Shown here: one piece after another, positions 1-11,785 of the stretch | How the letters are laid out: the number at the start of each line of letters is the position of its first letter | Position numbering within the stretch: position 1 is the stretch's first letter | From: Dolomedes plantarius | Taxonomy: Eukaryota; Arthropoda; Arachnida; Araneae; Dolomedidae | DNA length: 64,000 nucleotides | Assembly (NCBI GenBank): GCA_907164885.2 | Contig: OU015503.1 | Location: 63,438,222-63,502,221, forward strand | Direction of reading: 5' to 3' | Position numbers and translations under genes: made by a program | The notes under the pieces: model-generated | Told to the model about the DNA's origin: nothing | The model's database searches: none | Seen by the model: only the letters and a program-made list of their open reading frames with translations

Positions 1-108
1 AATGAAATATTCAAAAGACACAGTCAGCTACATCGATTGCACACGAAACCCTTTGATTAAAAATATAGCAAGATAATATTTCTTGAAATGAAAATTTTGC
101 TGCCCAGC

Positions 109-209
109 ATGATATGACTTTCAACAGCGTCAGGAGTAGCGGCGGTCAAGTCGGGATTCATGTTGTCAGTGGAAAAATTATCCAGCATAAATAGAACACG
201 AGGCTTTTG
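109..209 (-). pseudogene. Exon remnant E3, first array copy
   Basis: Read on the minus strand, an AG acceptor (after CTTCTT) is followed by an open stretch containing the residues NPDLTAATPDAVES. The copies at 6569-6650 and 13384-13481 keep LNPDLTA and the acidic residues after it. Where the other copies have a GT donor, this copy has GC, so the splice site is probably lost. The protein is not one I recognise. The coding reading is inferred from conservation of frame and splice positions among paralogous copies. Confidence 0.45.
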
Positions 210-349
210 CTAAGAAGGCCTGTCATACGTAAGCATGATAAATAACCATATAGGCATCGGCACATTGGGGATAACTGAGGAAAATTCAACGAAGCGAAGC
301 CTAAAAACACGTGGGAGCACCTTCTAGGCATAACAGAGCTCAGATGAAG

Positions 350-541
350 GCGTCAACCGATGTGGAATCGGAACTGTGTACATTGTCGCATAGATTAGAG
401 ACGATGAACTTAAACATATTAAAAATTTTACCGGAAGATCGATATCTGCAAGTACAGATAAATATTTGAGCAGTAGGTATTTGAATGGGGGAATGGCATA
501 CTTACATGGCATTAGGGAACGCCTTGATCAGGTAGGAGGAC
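350..541 (-). pseudogene. Exon remnants E1 (3' end only) and E2, first array copy
   Basis: On the minus strand the tail of E1 (ending SSYLIKAFPNA) runs to a consensus donor, AT|GTAAGT, at 506/505. A short intron of about 60 bp ends in TTGCAG at 446, and E2 opens with residues like YRSSGKIFNMFKFIVSNLC. Most of E1 is missing; it is joined to unrelated array block b at about 541, which suggests unequal recombination. E2 reaches a stop near 352. Function is not recognised. Confidence 0.5.
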
Positions 542-929
542 AATTCCAATTCGAGAAAATCTCAGAATTCTGATCCTATGCTATCGAGTCAAAAGGGTTC
601 ATTTAATAAATTCCATTTCCAGGGCTCACTGGCACCAAACCTTCGTATATTTAATTGAAAATAATTTGCCCACTAGGTAGAATAATTCAAAACTGTCTAG
701 GTCTGATAAAATTCATGTCATTCATTATTCTTTTTAAAATATTAAGAACAGGTGATGTAAACCGTCCATGTGATTACTTTTATAACCAGGATGTCAGAAG
801 CATCATTTCCAGACGTCGCAGCTGCTCTATAAATCTTATAATAACACGTATAATTTGCACGCATAAAATTCACTGTGAATCAGTAAATATTACAATATTG
901 TTGTATAACAATATTCTTGAGAACAAGAC

Positions 930-1192
930 ATTTTGTAACGCAAGATTAGACAGCATGAATTGAGCCATGAAATTTTTACCGGTAGATCGATACCTACTAG
1001 TAAAAGTATAGAGAAATATTTAACAAGTAGTTTCCGAGAGGGGTGAAAGACATGGTTACTTGATCAAGAAGGAGGCTTCCCCGAGTAGAGGCTTCTCATT
1101 GCACATCGACAGGCTGACGTTTGCCACGTCCGCAAATCCCAGTTGCTTGGGGAGCAGAATCTTTGGTAGCTGTGACTGCGTTCGCGCTGTCC
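930..1192 (-). pseudogene. Exon remnants E1 and E2, second array copy
   Basis: E1 (1060-1192, minus) follows an AG acceptor and reads with residues QSQLPKILLPKQ, then FADVANVSLSMCNEK. The expected donor is degraded (AA|GTAACC). E2 (about 930-993) starts after a TAG acceptor and contains YRSTGKNF. The copies at 11120-11384 and 16515-16751 share FA(D/N)VANV and the flanking spacing. The copies differ by many substitutions and this one looks non-functional. Not assigned to a known family. Confidence 0.5.
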
Positions 1193-1744
1193 CTACATAA
1201 TGATAAGCAGATCGCATAAAGTGGTTTAGAAAGTTCCAGTACTCTTCGATCCCCTATTCATTTCACTGGAGTATTCATTTATTTACTTACTAGCTGAAAA
1301 CCCACACTTCGCTACGGAGTACATTCAAATTAAATACAAGGGTCAATGTATGCAATTAATGCCAAAACAAAGAAATATATATATGTATATATCTATATTT
1401 ATAATAAATACGATGATCAATATATACAATTGATGTAGAAAATATATATATATATATATTTAAAAATATCGTAAGGGATATTTTTATAGACAAAATAATG
1501 TCCAATCGTTTGCCGCAATAGCAAGAAAAAAAATAGTTTTTTGTCTATATAGTTGTTATGCACGTGACGATAAATTTATTTTAAGTACCAGAAAAAGAAA
1601 TCACGGGATCAGCATTTAATAAATTAAATTCTAAAAATGAACCTTTAAAAATTCTCCAAAAATCAGAAAATAGAGGTAAAGATTCGTAAAAGATTTCATT
1701 TTAAAGGAATTTTTATGATTAAAAATTTACGTCTGTGAAGTTGG

Positions 1745-2575
1745 CCCCCCGATATTGAGATATCCAAATTTTAAAAACGGCATTCGTTTGAGCGTGTTTG
1801 AGCGCCAAAAATTTTCGTTTGAGCGCAATTTTTAAAAAAGTTATGAGCATTTCATTTTTTGGCGGGAAAAACACCTAGCCCTCCCCTCCCCTCACATTGA
1901 GATATTCAGAGAACGGGAAAAACAGAGCGGCATGAAATTTCGTGTCGGGGAAATGGCGAAAAAAAGGGGGGGGGGGGGAAATTTGGTGTCTGCGAAACGG
2001 AAGGGACACCTCCAAATATGGCAGGTCCCATGGATAAGACATTGAAAGAGGCGCCAAAATGAGGCAGAGTAAAAATACGAAATTATCAACAAATAACGAT
2101 AAAATATAATAGTAACTAATAATAGCAAATAGTTTCAAACTAGTTGATATAGTTTAGGCTTCAGACAACAGTGTTTAATGCATTTATGAAATTTTTCAAT
2201 ACATTCAAAAATCCATTGATTCGTTCTTAATATTTCTTATACTTTAAAAAAGATGAACTTGAAAGAAAGTTTTCGTATCTCTGTCCTGTATATATTTACT
2301 TACCTTTTTCTTTTTTCCTATATATATACCTAAAACTAAATACCCGTGCTTCACAACAGAATACATTACTACCACCAATCATGTAATCGGGTTCCATTAA
2401 TTTAAATTAACTTCAGTAGTAAAGTGTTGTCATTTCTTTTGAGGAGTTAACCCTATAATTTAATGACGATCCAACATTAAATATGGGTTTTTAGATTTAT
2501 ATTTATTTCTTAATTTTGGGGGCCTTATGACCCTTCTGGATTTTTTAGCTTTCTTAGTACCTAGGGCCTAAGAGA
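1745..2575. repeat. Left arm of large inverted repeat
   Basis: This is an inverted copy of 4236 onward: the reversed strand encodes the same accidental open frame and the same G-run and GAGCGC-rich text with few differences. It contains one copy of the roughly 150-170-bp block that is present three times in the right arm. Confidence 0.8.
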
Positions 2576-2729
2576 TATTCAAATTTTGAAAACGGCATTC
2601 GTTTGAGCGTGTTTGAGCTATATTTGCTGTCAACATAATCTTAAAATTGGAAACGTTTTAACGATCAACTAACTATTGGAACCATTTGTTTTTAATTACC
2701 TGACTTCAATGTGGAATATTTTAATTACC

Positions 2730-2897
2730 CAGTGGCGTAGCGAGAGGGGGGCAAGGTGGACTATCATGCCCCGGGCGCCACTTGCAGAGGGGCGCCAAAT
2801 GCAACCTAAGACCATTGGACCCTTTGGTCCCCAAGACCACGAGGGGCGCCAAAAAGGTAATGTGCCCCGGGCGCCAGTTATGCTCGCTACGCCACTG
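2730..2897. mobile_element. hAT-type MITE, 168 bp
   Basis: The terminal inverted repeats are perfect over 15 bp (CAGTGGCGTAGCGAG), and the 8-bp target duplication TAATTACC is perfect (2722-2729 and 2898-2905). Both are standard for the hAT superfamily. The interior is GC-rich and repeats GGGCGCC; there is no ORF. It needs a transposase supplied elsewhere. Confidence 0.9.
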
Positions 2898-4235
2898 TAA
2901 TTACCATATTTAACTTTTTACGATAATTCATGATATGCAACTTATGCAAACTCTTAATAATTCTATTATAATGTTAATCTTTTGCTCCGTTCTATACGAG
3001 AAACAAAACATTTTATTTATTGTATATTATAATTCTGAAATTGGGATTCTTAATGCAGTTATATTTTATTGTAGTATTCAAGTGTGCATCAAGTTTATAC
3101 TTAATTTTTGTAAATACATATTTTGAGTGTCACGGCAATCACAGTTTTATTTTTCTAATCATTTATGTGCGTATAGCACTTTCATAATGTGTTTATAAAG
3201 TAGAGATGGTTACGATTATTGTTTTTGTGTTTTAAGCAATTTATTTATGTATATATATTCAGAATTGGTTATGAGGAATTTTGTAAATTGATGCATTTCA
3301 GCACTGCTGATAGTCAGTCATTTTTGTTCAAAAGTGGCTAATTTATTTTACATTAATCATCTTCTATCTTAAATTGTAATATTTTTATATTTATATATTT
3401 TAGGTAAATAAAGTTAATATTTTGATATTTGTATAGTTTAGATTCATAAATCTAATAGTTCGATATGTATATGTATCGAAGGAAAAAATATAATTTTAAA
3501 ATCCAAAATATACCATAAGATTTCTGGTCAAACATTGTATAAGATAACTATGTGAGTGCAATCAGTTGCTAAATAAAAATAGTCGATATAAGAAAAGAAA
3601 TGTATTCAACAGAATATTGCGATAAACTTACCGGCGTTTATATAGTGTTTAGAAAAGGTACAGTTAACTAGACGTCACTGGCACTACATTTATGGTCTGG
3701 CAGACAGTTTGACATATCCTTCCTCATTAAAATAATCTTTGCTTTTACCATATTTACAATAATTGTGTTACAGTGTTAGAAAGTTGTAAAAGTTCAAATT
3801 ATGGAAGTGCATCAAGCAATTGCATTACGTAGTTGAAAGTAATTTACAGCTGACAGAATTCTTGCCGTAATTTTACTGCTCCTATATTTTTCTTGATGTA
3901 TTTATTGGAATTTGAAGATTTAAAAAGTCCTTCGGTAGCGTTTTTCATTCTCTATATAAAAAATACTTTTAGCCCGGACACCCTGTATATAAAATCCAAA
4001 TACCACTCACTCACTGATCACCGTATCTCTCGAACCATGAGTTCTAGGAAGTTGAAAATTTGTATAGTGGATGCACTTTCGCTCTCCCTAACAATAACAT
4101 TTAAGAAATATTTTTTAAAAAATCTACACTTTTAGTATGTGAAAAGGGACCCTCAAAATTAAACACGGACTGACTGATCACTGTATCTCTGGAACCATAA
4201 AACCTAAGAAGCTGAAATTTTGCATAGTGGCTCAT

Positions 4236-5370
4236 CTAAAGCCCTAGGTACTAAGAAAGCTAAAAAATCCAGAAGGGCCATAAGGCCCCCAAAATTAAGA
4301 AATAAATATAAATCTAAAAACCCTTATTTAATGTTGGATCGTCATTAAATTATAGGGTTAACTCCTCAAAAGAAATGACAACACTTTACTACTGAAGTTA
4401 ATTTAAATTAATGGAACCCGACTACATGATTGGTGGTAGTAATGTATTCTGTTGTGAAGCACGGGTATTTAGTTTTAGGTATATATATAGGAAAAAAGAA
4501 AAAGGTAAGTAAATATATACAGGACAGAGATACGAAAACTTTCTTTCAAGTTCATCTTTTTTAAAGTATAAGAAATATTAAGAACGAATCAATGGATTTT
4601 TGAATGTATTGAAAAATTTCATAAATGCATTAAACACTGTTGTCTGAAGCCTAAACTATATCAACTAGTTTGAAACTATTTGCTATTATTAGTTACTATT
4701 ATATTTTATCGTTATTTGTTGATAATTTCGTATTTTTACTCTGCCTCATTTTGGCGCCTCTTTCAATGTCTTATCCATGGGACCCGCCATATTTGGAGGT
4801 GTCCCTTCCGTTTCGCAGACACCAAATTCCCCCCCCCCTTTTTTCGCCATTTCCCCGACACGAAATTTCATGCCGCTCTGTTTTTCCCGTTCTCTGAATA
4901 TCTCAATGTGAGGGGAGGGGAGGGCTAGGTGTTTTTCCCGCCCAAAAATGAAATGCTCATAACTCTTTTAAAAATGGCGCTCAAACGAAAATTTTTGGCG
5001 CTCAAACACGCTCAAACGACGCTCAAACGAATGCCGTTTTCAGAATTTAAATATCTCAATGTCGGGGGGGGGGGGCTAGGTGTTTTTCCCGCCAAAAAAT
5101 GAAATGCTCATAACTTTTTTAAAAATTGCGCTCAAACGAAAATTTTTGGCGCTCAAACACGCTCAAACGACGCTCAAACGAATGCCGTTTTCAGAATTTA
5201 AATATCTCAATGTCGGGGGGGGGCTAGGTGTTTTTCCCGCCAAAAAATGAAATGCTCATAACTTTTTTAAAAATTGCGCTCAAACGAAAATTTTTGGCGC
5301 TCAAACACGCTCAAACGACGCTCAAACGAATGCCGTTTTTAAAATTTGGATATCTCAATGTCGGGGGGCC
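4236..5370. repeat. Right arm of inverted repeat with three tandem blocks
   Basis: This is the inverted partner of 1745-2575. From about 4920 a block starting CTAGGTGTTTTTCCCGCC and ending in a G run repeats three times (near 4923, 5075 and 5223). Within each block GCTCAAACG recurs several times. The length difference between arms comes from expansion of this block. Confidence 0.8.
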
Positions 5371-5863
5371 AACTTCACAGACGTTAAAAATTTAATTTTA
5401 AAAAATCTAAGAAGAATTTTTTAAAAATCTCTCTTAGTGCACCCCTACACTATAAGAAGAATCGCCATGCAAAATTTCAGCCCTTTAGGTCCAGGGGTTT
5501 GGTCTGTGCGTTGTATGTCAGTCAGTGAGCCAGTTACGGAACTGTTTTATATATATAGATAACAACTTTTGGAGTTTTTGATTTATGTTGCATACGTTCG
5601 AGTGATTCAGATAGAATGTGCTTCCCATCAACATGAACGATAATGACAAAAATCTGAAATAATTGCAAATTTATAAATGTTACCTCGCTATAATTTCATC
5701 TACTGGGATTATCATTCATAGGGAAGTTTATATCGGCAAGCTTTTACGACCTACTGCCTTTAAGTCGCTCAAAATCCTTCGAGTTACATTACAGCTCTCA
5801 CAACTTATATAAGCATATTTCTCTGTCATACTTAATTAAAACTGTTCGACCTTTTATAAAGTA

Positions 5864-6162
5864 CAGGGTGTCCATAATTAAAGTCACACTTTCAAAAGGC
5901 TGCAAAAAAAGAACCACTGGTCAGAATAACTTCAAATTTGAACTGAATATACTGGAAGAAGGGGGAAACTATTTGGCATAATACAAAAAAAAGTTCCAAA
6001 ATATATCAATAGATGGCGATGTAACATTTTGGAACTTTTTTTTATTATACCAAATCCTTTCCCCATTCTTCCAGTATATTCAGTTCAAATTTGAAGTCAT
6101 TCTGACCAGTGGTTCTTTTTTTGCAGCCTTTTGAAAGTTTGACTTTAATTATGGACACCCTG
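5864..6162. mobile_element. Tc1/mariner-type palindromic MITE, about 299 bp
   Basis: Nearly the whole element is one inverted repeat: CAGGGTGTCCATAATTAAAG at the left end is mirrored at the right, flanked by TA on each side (5862-5863 and 6163-6164). The arms meet near 6005 around an inverted GTTCCAAAAT motif. There is no ORF. Termini and TA target fit Tc1/mariner mobilisation. Confidence 0.85.
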
Positions 6163-6568
6163 TATATTAGTCTATAAAACATGACAACACGCAAGTATTT
6201 TGTATGTATGACATTGTATATTCAACAGGAACTACTAAAATTTTGGTGTATCGAAATATACTTGGAGACAGGCTTACTATAACTTGTTTCTAACGCCAGG
6301 ATAAGAAATGATGAATTCGAAGAGATCAAAATTTTTACTTCTTCATCCATATTACCAGTAAAAAAATAGAAAATTATTTCACTAGAAAATTTTGGGAGTT
6401 GATGTGAAAGTGTAAATGACACACGTTACGAATGGTCATGTAAGAGATCTGCTCCAGATCTGGTAATATAATACCTAAAAGAGTCAGCTACATTGATTGC
6501 TAATAAAACACTTTGATTAAAAATATAACAAGATGATAATGCTTTAAATAGAATGTTTGCTACCTCAC

Positions 6569-6650
6569 TTGATATAATTTTCAACAGCATCAGTAGTAGC
6601 GGCGGTCAAGTCGGGATTCAGGTTGTCAATGGAATAATAATCCAGTATGA
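6569..6650 (-). pseudogene. Exon remnant E3, second copy
   Basis: On the minus strand this reads with residues SIDNLNPDLTAATTDAVENY and runs to a good donor (AA|GTGAGG) at 6569/6568. The upstream acceptor seen in other copies is lost because sequence beyond 6640 diverges. It is the best-preserved reading frame of the three E3 copies. Confidence 0.45.
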
Positions 6651-7504
6651 TTGATAGAGATAAAACTACGATAACTGTAAAATATACGAAAGGTATTACG
6701 CTATATTTTCATTTACCGGGATTGTCACTAAAAAGGAAATGTATTTCCAATGGATTTTTCCTCATTCTCTTTCTAGTTCTTCTGTAAAAATTAAGTCGAA
6801 ATACAGCACAGCTTTATCAACATAAACAAATCTCCTTCCTTACACTTAATTTCACCGTTTACATAAATATTTATCGTATCGAAGGTGTTTCTTTGATACG
6901 CTATTCTGTAATTCTCGCCTCTCTTATTAAGTAAGGAAATTTGGGAAGCGTTTATTTTTTTCATCATACCTTTAGCATTAATCACACCTTGTAGATAGAT
7001 GGATAAAACACTTTTTAATATTTTTTTGCGTTAAAAAAGTAGAAAAAAAATAAAACAGTTTCCATTAAAATTTTCTAGGTATATTAAAAGAGAGTATAAA
7101 TATAATTAAAAACCTTGATATAAAGCGGGATTGATATTTGAAGTAATATTGCCTTCGATATAACAATTGAAGAGTGGAAGAAAATTAAACAAAACGAAAT
7201 TAAGTTAATGTACTACATTTTTACTTTTTCCGTTTTGGGCTTTTCTAGGTGGCAGCACCATTGAGCGACCAAACTCTTTAAACTCTTTTCAATTACATCA
7301 ATTTCACTTTATTCCACTTGCTCCCCACATAGAATGGTTGTTAGCGTTCTGAGATGCCCCGCAGTGGGCTTTAGTTGAATAAAGTTTGGTCGTTCCCGTG
7401 TATTCCCCTTATAGGCAGCAATGCTGGCTCAACTAACGGGTTCTCCCATAATAAAGTAGCCTGCAAAACTTCACGGTTCTTCGTGGGCCAATGCCAGAGA
7501 AGTA

Positions 7505-8483
7505 GGGGAAACTCTTGTACCTATGGCCGGCTATTTTTAAATGGCAGTATCTTTACTTATAACTAACTTACAATAATAAAAATACTAGTTTGTATACTTT
7601 ACATGTTTTATTTTCTTTAAATAAAAATCACATCAAGTGTAGAAAAAAAAATTTGTAAATGATATTGAAAATTTAAAAAAAATTACAAAAGGCCCTAGGT
7701 ACAATAACACTATTGTACCTAGGGCCAGTTATTTCCAAAAACTGAAATTGTTGTTTACAATAAAAAAAACTATTTGTATGCATTATTTCTTTCATGCGCA
7801 ACTTCTAAAATCTTCCTAAGGAAGAAATGTTAATTGTAGGCAATGTTTTAAAGGAAGAAATGTTTATTATTTCATCACTTTCTAATGTATGCTTTTTCTC
7901 CATTGTTTTCTTAATGATCCAACATAAATTTTCTGTTTCAAACACAGATTTTTTAACCTTTTTTTAACAATTACTTTTTTCAATATTTGTGCTTGAATTT
8001 CATTTTTCTCGGGGTTATCAGTGAGAATTCTACACTTGCCACGTTTTCGTCCATCTCTTTTCTACCAGAGGCCATGGCCCTAGGTACAAGACAAGATTAT
8101 GGCCCTAGGTACAAGATGTTGTTGTTTTTGGTAAAATGGCTTCCATAGCCAAAGACCTGCAGAAACCAAACTTTGTTTTTATATCATTTTTTTCCTTTAA
8201 TGATTACAAAAATTATCTGCTGTACATTAAATCATAAGTTTGCACTTACTTTCACAAAATAAGACTTCAAATTGAAGTGAAAAAATCAAGTTTTGATCAT
8301 GAAATCAAGACTTTATTTTCTATTTCATTATAGCTTCTTCTTGCTTTCATTAAAAATGGCTGTTATGATTTGAAACAGTGTTGTCACTCACTCCAATGAG
8401 TAAAAATGCTGTAAAATAATAATTATTTAAATAAAGCATGGTGGCCCTAGGTACACGATGGCCCTAGGTACAAGAGTTTTCCC
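7505..8483. mobile_element. TA-flanked element with repeated GGCCCTAGGTACAA motifs, about 979 bp
   Basis: The ends are inverted repeats of about 25 bp (GGGGAAACTCTTGTACCTA on the left; mirrored ending AAGAGTTTTCCC on the right) flanked by TA at 7503-7504 and 8484-8485. The paralogous empty site near 18688-18700 reads AGAAGTACCTACGGTC, confirming a TA insertion. The motif GGCCCTAGGTACAA occurs about seven times in either orientation: near 7517, 7692, 7714, 8073, 8102, 8441 and 8459. The pair at 7692-7727 forms a hairpin. There is no ORF. Repeated subterminal motifs suggest transposase-binding sites; class probably pogo/mariner. Confidence 0.85.
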
Positions 8484-8874
8484 TACCTACCGTCAGAGAC
8501 AAGGGCCTTTAGAATTGAAAAAAACATTATTTCATTTTAAATAAAAAAATAAGTTCTTGAACAATAATTTAATATAATTCAGTAAATGCTAGCATTGGCG
8601 TGATTTTTAACCTATGCTACGTTTACAATTATTTTCTTTAACCTATCACTGCATTTCAGTAATATTTAATTTCATTCTAATTAGATATTTTATTCTTCCC
8701 CAGATGACTCACACTCGAGAAAATCTCAGAATTCTGATTAGATGTTATCGAGCCAAAAAGGTTGATTTAGTAAATTCTATACCCAGGGCCCACTGGCACC
8801 AAACCTTCGCATATTTAATTCAAAATAATTTTCCAATCAGTTAGAGTAATTCAAAAGTGTCTCGGTATAAAATA

Positions 8875-10898
8875 GGGGAGATCCGTGTATTATGGACCGT
8901 CGTGTAATATGGACCATGGGGAAATTTAACTGTTCACCACTATATAGCAGAACCATCCCATTTCTTTTAATGAATATTAGTGTTATTCAAAGCATGAGGT
9001 GACTTGTACAAGTGTGCCTGTATTTGGACGATTATGAAATTGTGTCTTTGGTATATATGATCATTGATGTAACAGGTATGTTAAAATGAAAGTATTGCTT
9101 TCTGATGTTAGGTAATTTTAATATAATTTTCACGTTAATAGTAGCAAATGTACTTATTTTCTTAACAATCCATACATGTATTTTATGCGCACCATTTTGC
9201 ATAGCAATATGTGATTGGAAACAACATTGCTCCGTCCATGCGTGTAATATGAACCATGCGCTGTTGTGTAATATGGACCACTGGTCTATATTACACGTTA
9301 TAGGCACGTTGGATCGAAAACATATGCAGAGAAGGGAAAGAGCGTCACATTTGTCTGCACAATGAGTGCTGTTGGTCACTTCATCCCACTGATGGCGGCG
9401 TTTCCCCGTAAGCGATGGAAGCCTGAGCTGGAAGCAGGAGCTCCTCCAGGAACTCTTTTCAAATGCCAGGAAAAAAGTTGGATGACGATCGAGCTCTCCA
9501 GTGAATGGATCAAACATTTCATTAGTTTCGCTAAACCTGACAAGAACAGGAAGGTTTTGTTAATTCTCGATGGACATGTGTCCCACACTCAAAATCTCGA
9601 GGCTATAGAATTGGCCAGAGAAGCAGGGGTGATCATACTGTCACTTCCTTTGCATACTCTCCATCGAATACAGCCTTTGGACCTCGCTTTCTTTCTTCCA
9701 TTAAGCGTTTCTATTCCCAAGAGATGGAAAAGTGAATGAGGGAACATGCTGGACGGGCCGTTTCACAATTCCATGAGTGTGAACTGTTCGGGAAGGCTTA
9801 TGCACGGTCGGCATCTCTTGAAACCGCTGCCGATGGTTTCCGTGCAGGTGGGATTTGGTCTGACAATCGTCATGTATTTCACGATTTCGACTGTACTACA
9901 TCCGAAGTTTCTGATAAAACCCCACCACGAGTCAGATCAGAAGACGCGATCAACGACCACTTGCCAGAAAATGTAGTTCCCATCGACCCAACAGTTGACG
10001 CCACAGTCCAGCAGAACACGTTTGTTTCCGAAGAGCCAACATCAGAAGATGTAGTCCAGGAGAACATCCCGGTTCCCGTTAGTCATAAAACTACATTTTG
10101 TAGTTTGTGGAGTGTAGTTTGTTCGCAGTGGAAGACATCAGTCCCCTTCCTCATTGCGTACAAAAAGCCTAAGAAAGAGAAAGGGAAACACTTCTGAGGC
10201 CACTGTTCTGACTTCATCCCGTTTCAAGAAGGACATTGCAGAAAAACAAAAAAGAAATGAAGCGACCAAAGCTGGACATCCAACAGCGTCGGAAAGAGGA
10301 AAGAATAACAAAGAAAGCTCAAAAAGAGATGCTTGCACAGAAGAAGTCGACAGAGCGAAAACGCCAGCTCCAAGGGTCTCAGTAGGGACATACCCAGGAA
10401 CCTCCCGCCAGGAGACAGCTGCGAATCAAATTACCGAACCGTTTACTTTCTGCGCATTATGCGGGGAGAGTACGGAGGAAGACTGGATCAGATGCGGGAA
10501 ATGCTGATCATGGGTGCATAAAGATTTCGCCAACATAATCAACCCGATAGACTATTATTGTGATGATAGATGTACTTGAAATGAATTTACTAAAAGCACA
10601 GCTTTGTGCGTCCGTCTTTCATTCTATAGCATACTTTTTATTCTCGTGTCAGTGGTCCATATTACACATACGTTCGGTCCATATTACACGAACGTATGTG
10701 TAATATGGACCACTGACACGAAAATAAAAAAAATTATTTCCTGCAATTATTAATAGTTACTAGAGTACTTTACCAAGTTTGAACCATGCAGCTATACAAA
10801 TGTAATGAGCAGCCAACAAATTAAATCTCTTTTTAAAAAAATAATTTAAGTTTTATGAGCATTCTTGCTTAGGGGGTCCATATTACACGGATCTCCCC
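8875..10898 (+). mobile_element. pogo-type DNA transposon, internally deleted, 2.0 kb
   Basis: Terminal inverted repeats GGGGAGATCCGTGTA(A/T)TATGG are flanked by TA (8873-8874 and 10899-10900) and interrupt array block b, whose uninterrupted form is at 690-725. The motif GTGTAATATGGACC recurs in both orientations near 8908, 9243, 9264, 9278, 10650, 10670 and 10700. The interior carries a degraded DDE transposase lacking its N-terminal DNA-binding half. Confidence 0.9.
9303..10578 (+). pseudogene. pogo/jerky-like DDE transposase remnant
   Basis: The catalytic core reads through MSAVGHFIP, then FPRKR, LLILDGHVSHT (second catalytic Asp) and LHRIQPLDLAFF. The frame is open upstream of the first ATG at 9362 (KGKSVTFVCT), so the true start is lost. 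A one-base deletion near 9700 shifts frame, a Trp codon before MREHAGR has become TGA (9733-9735), and a third break moves the frame near 10150. The C-terminus (10445-10578) is a Cys-rich finger, CALCGES then CGKC, with a stop before WVH. The helix-turn-helix and CENP-B-type region is absent. Pogo transposases normally exceed 450 residues. Non-functional. Confidence 0.85.
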
Positions 10899-11119
10899 TA
10901 TTTATGTTTCTCATTATTCATTTTAAAATATTAAGAACACGTGATGTAAACTGTTCATGAGATGACTTATCTAGCCAGAATGTCAGAAGCATGATTTCCA
11001 GACGTCGTAGCTCCTGTATAAATGTTATGGTAACACATATATATTTTGTATGTATAACATTCAATGCTAATCAGTAAATATTGAGATATTATTGTATAAA
11101 AAAATTCTCGAGGACAAGA

Positions 11120-11384
11120 TAATTTTCAACGCAAGATTAGACAGCATAAATTCAGACTTCAAAATTTTTACAGGTAGATCGATACCTAATAGTAAAAGTA
11201 TAGAGAAATATTTGACAAGTAGTTTCCAAGAGGGATGAAAGACATAATTATTTAATCAAGCAGGATACTTCCCCGAGTAGAGGCTTCTCATTGCACATCG
11301 AGAGGCTGACGTTCGCCACGTTCGCAAATCCCATTTGCTTGGGCAGCAGATTCTTTGGTAGCTGGGACTACGTTCGCTCTGTCC
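11120..11384 (-). pseudogene. Exon remnants E1 and E2, third copy
   Basis: E1 (11250-11384) on the minus strand has the acceptor position shared with the other copies and residues SQLPKNLLPKQ, then FANVANVSLSMCNEK, but a TAG stop lies near its start. The donor region is lost. E2 begins at 11185 after a TAG acceptor. Clearly decayed. Confidence 0.45.
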
Positions 11385-11785
11385 CTTCTTAATGATAAGC
11401 AAATCGCATAAAGTGGTTTAGAAAGTTCCAGTACTCCTCGATCCACTATTATTTTCTGTTGAGTATTAATTTATTTACTTATAACTACTATTGGAGATTT
11501 TGAGGTATGTTGCATACCTTCGAGTGATTCATATAGAATATGCTTCCCATCAACGTCAACGATAATAATAAAACTCTGAAGTAATTGTAAATTTATAAAT
11601 GTTACCTCGCTATAATTTTATCTACTGGCATTTTCATTCATAGGAAAGTTTATTTCCGGAAGCTTTTTTGACAAACTCTCTTTAGTTCTCTTAAAATCTT
11701 TAGAGTTACATCACAGTTCTCAAAACTTATAAAAGCAGATTTCTCTGTCATACTTAATTAAAACAGTTCAACCTCATATATAGTA

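Larger units (their letters stand above)
1290..5559 (+). mobile_element. Helitron-like non-autonomous element (CTAGCTG...TATATAGA) with internal inverted repeat
   Basis: The element begins CTAGCTGAAAACCC and ends CAGTTACGGAACTG (a 5-bp stem with a 4-base loop) followed by TTTTATATATATAGA. The homologous unoccupied site in the next array unit (11476-11490) reads ACTTATAACTAC. The occupied site is ACTTA, then the element, then TAACAAC, so insertion lies exactly between A and T with no target duplication. That is the Helitron target rule, although the ends are not the canonical TC...CTRR. Inside, arms of roughly 830 bp (about 1745-2575 and 4236-5370) are inverted copies. There is no Rep/helicase ORF. 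A hAT element (2730-2897) sits in the 1.6-kb spacer. Confidence 0.7.

Noticed and set aside
1875..2138. Protein encoded identically at 1875-2138 (minus) and 4670-4897 (plus)
   Set aside because: The match is due to the inverted repeat; the frame is interrupted by homopolymers of different length and has no known domain.
2558..4256. CCTAGGGC(C/T)-type motif in the inverted repeat as a copy of the 7505 element motif
   Set aside because: Only single short matches (near 2560 and 4250) explained by the inverted arms; no TIR context.
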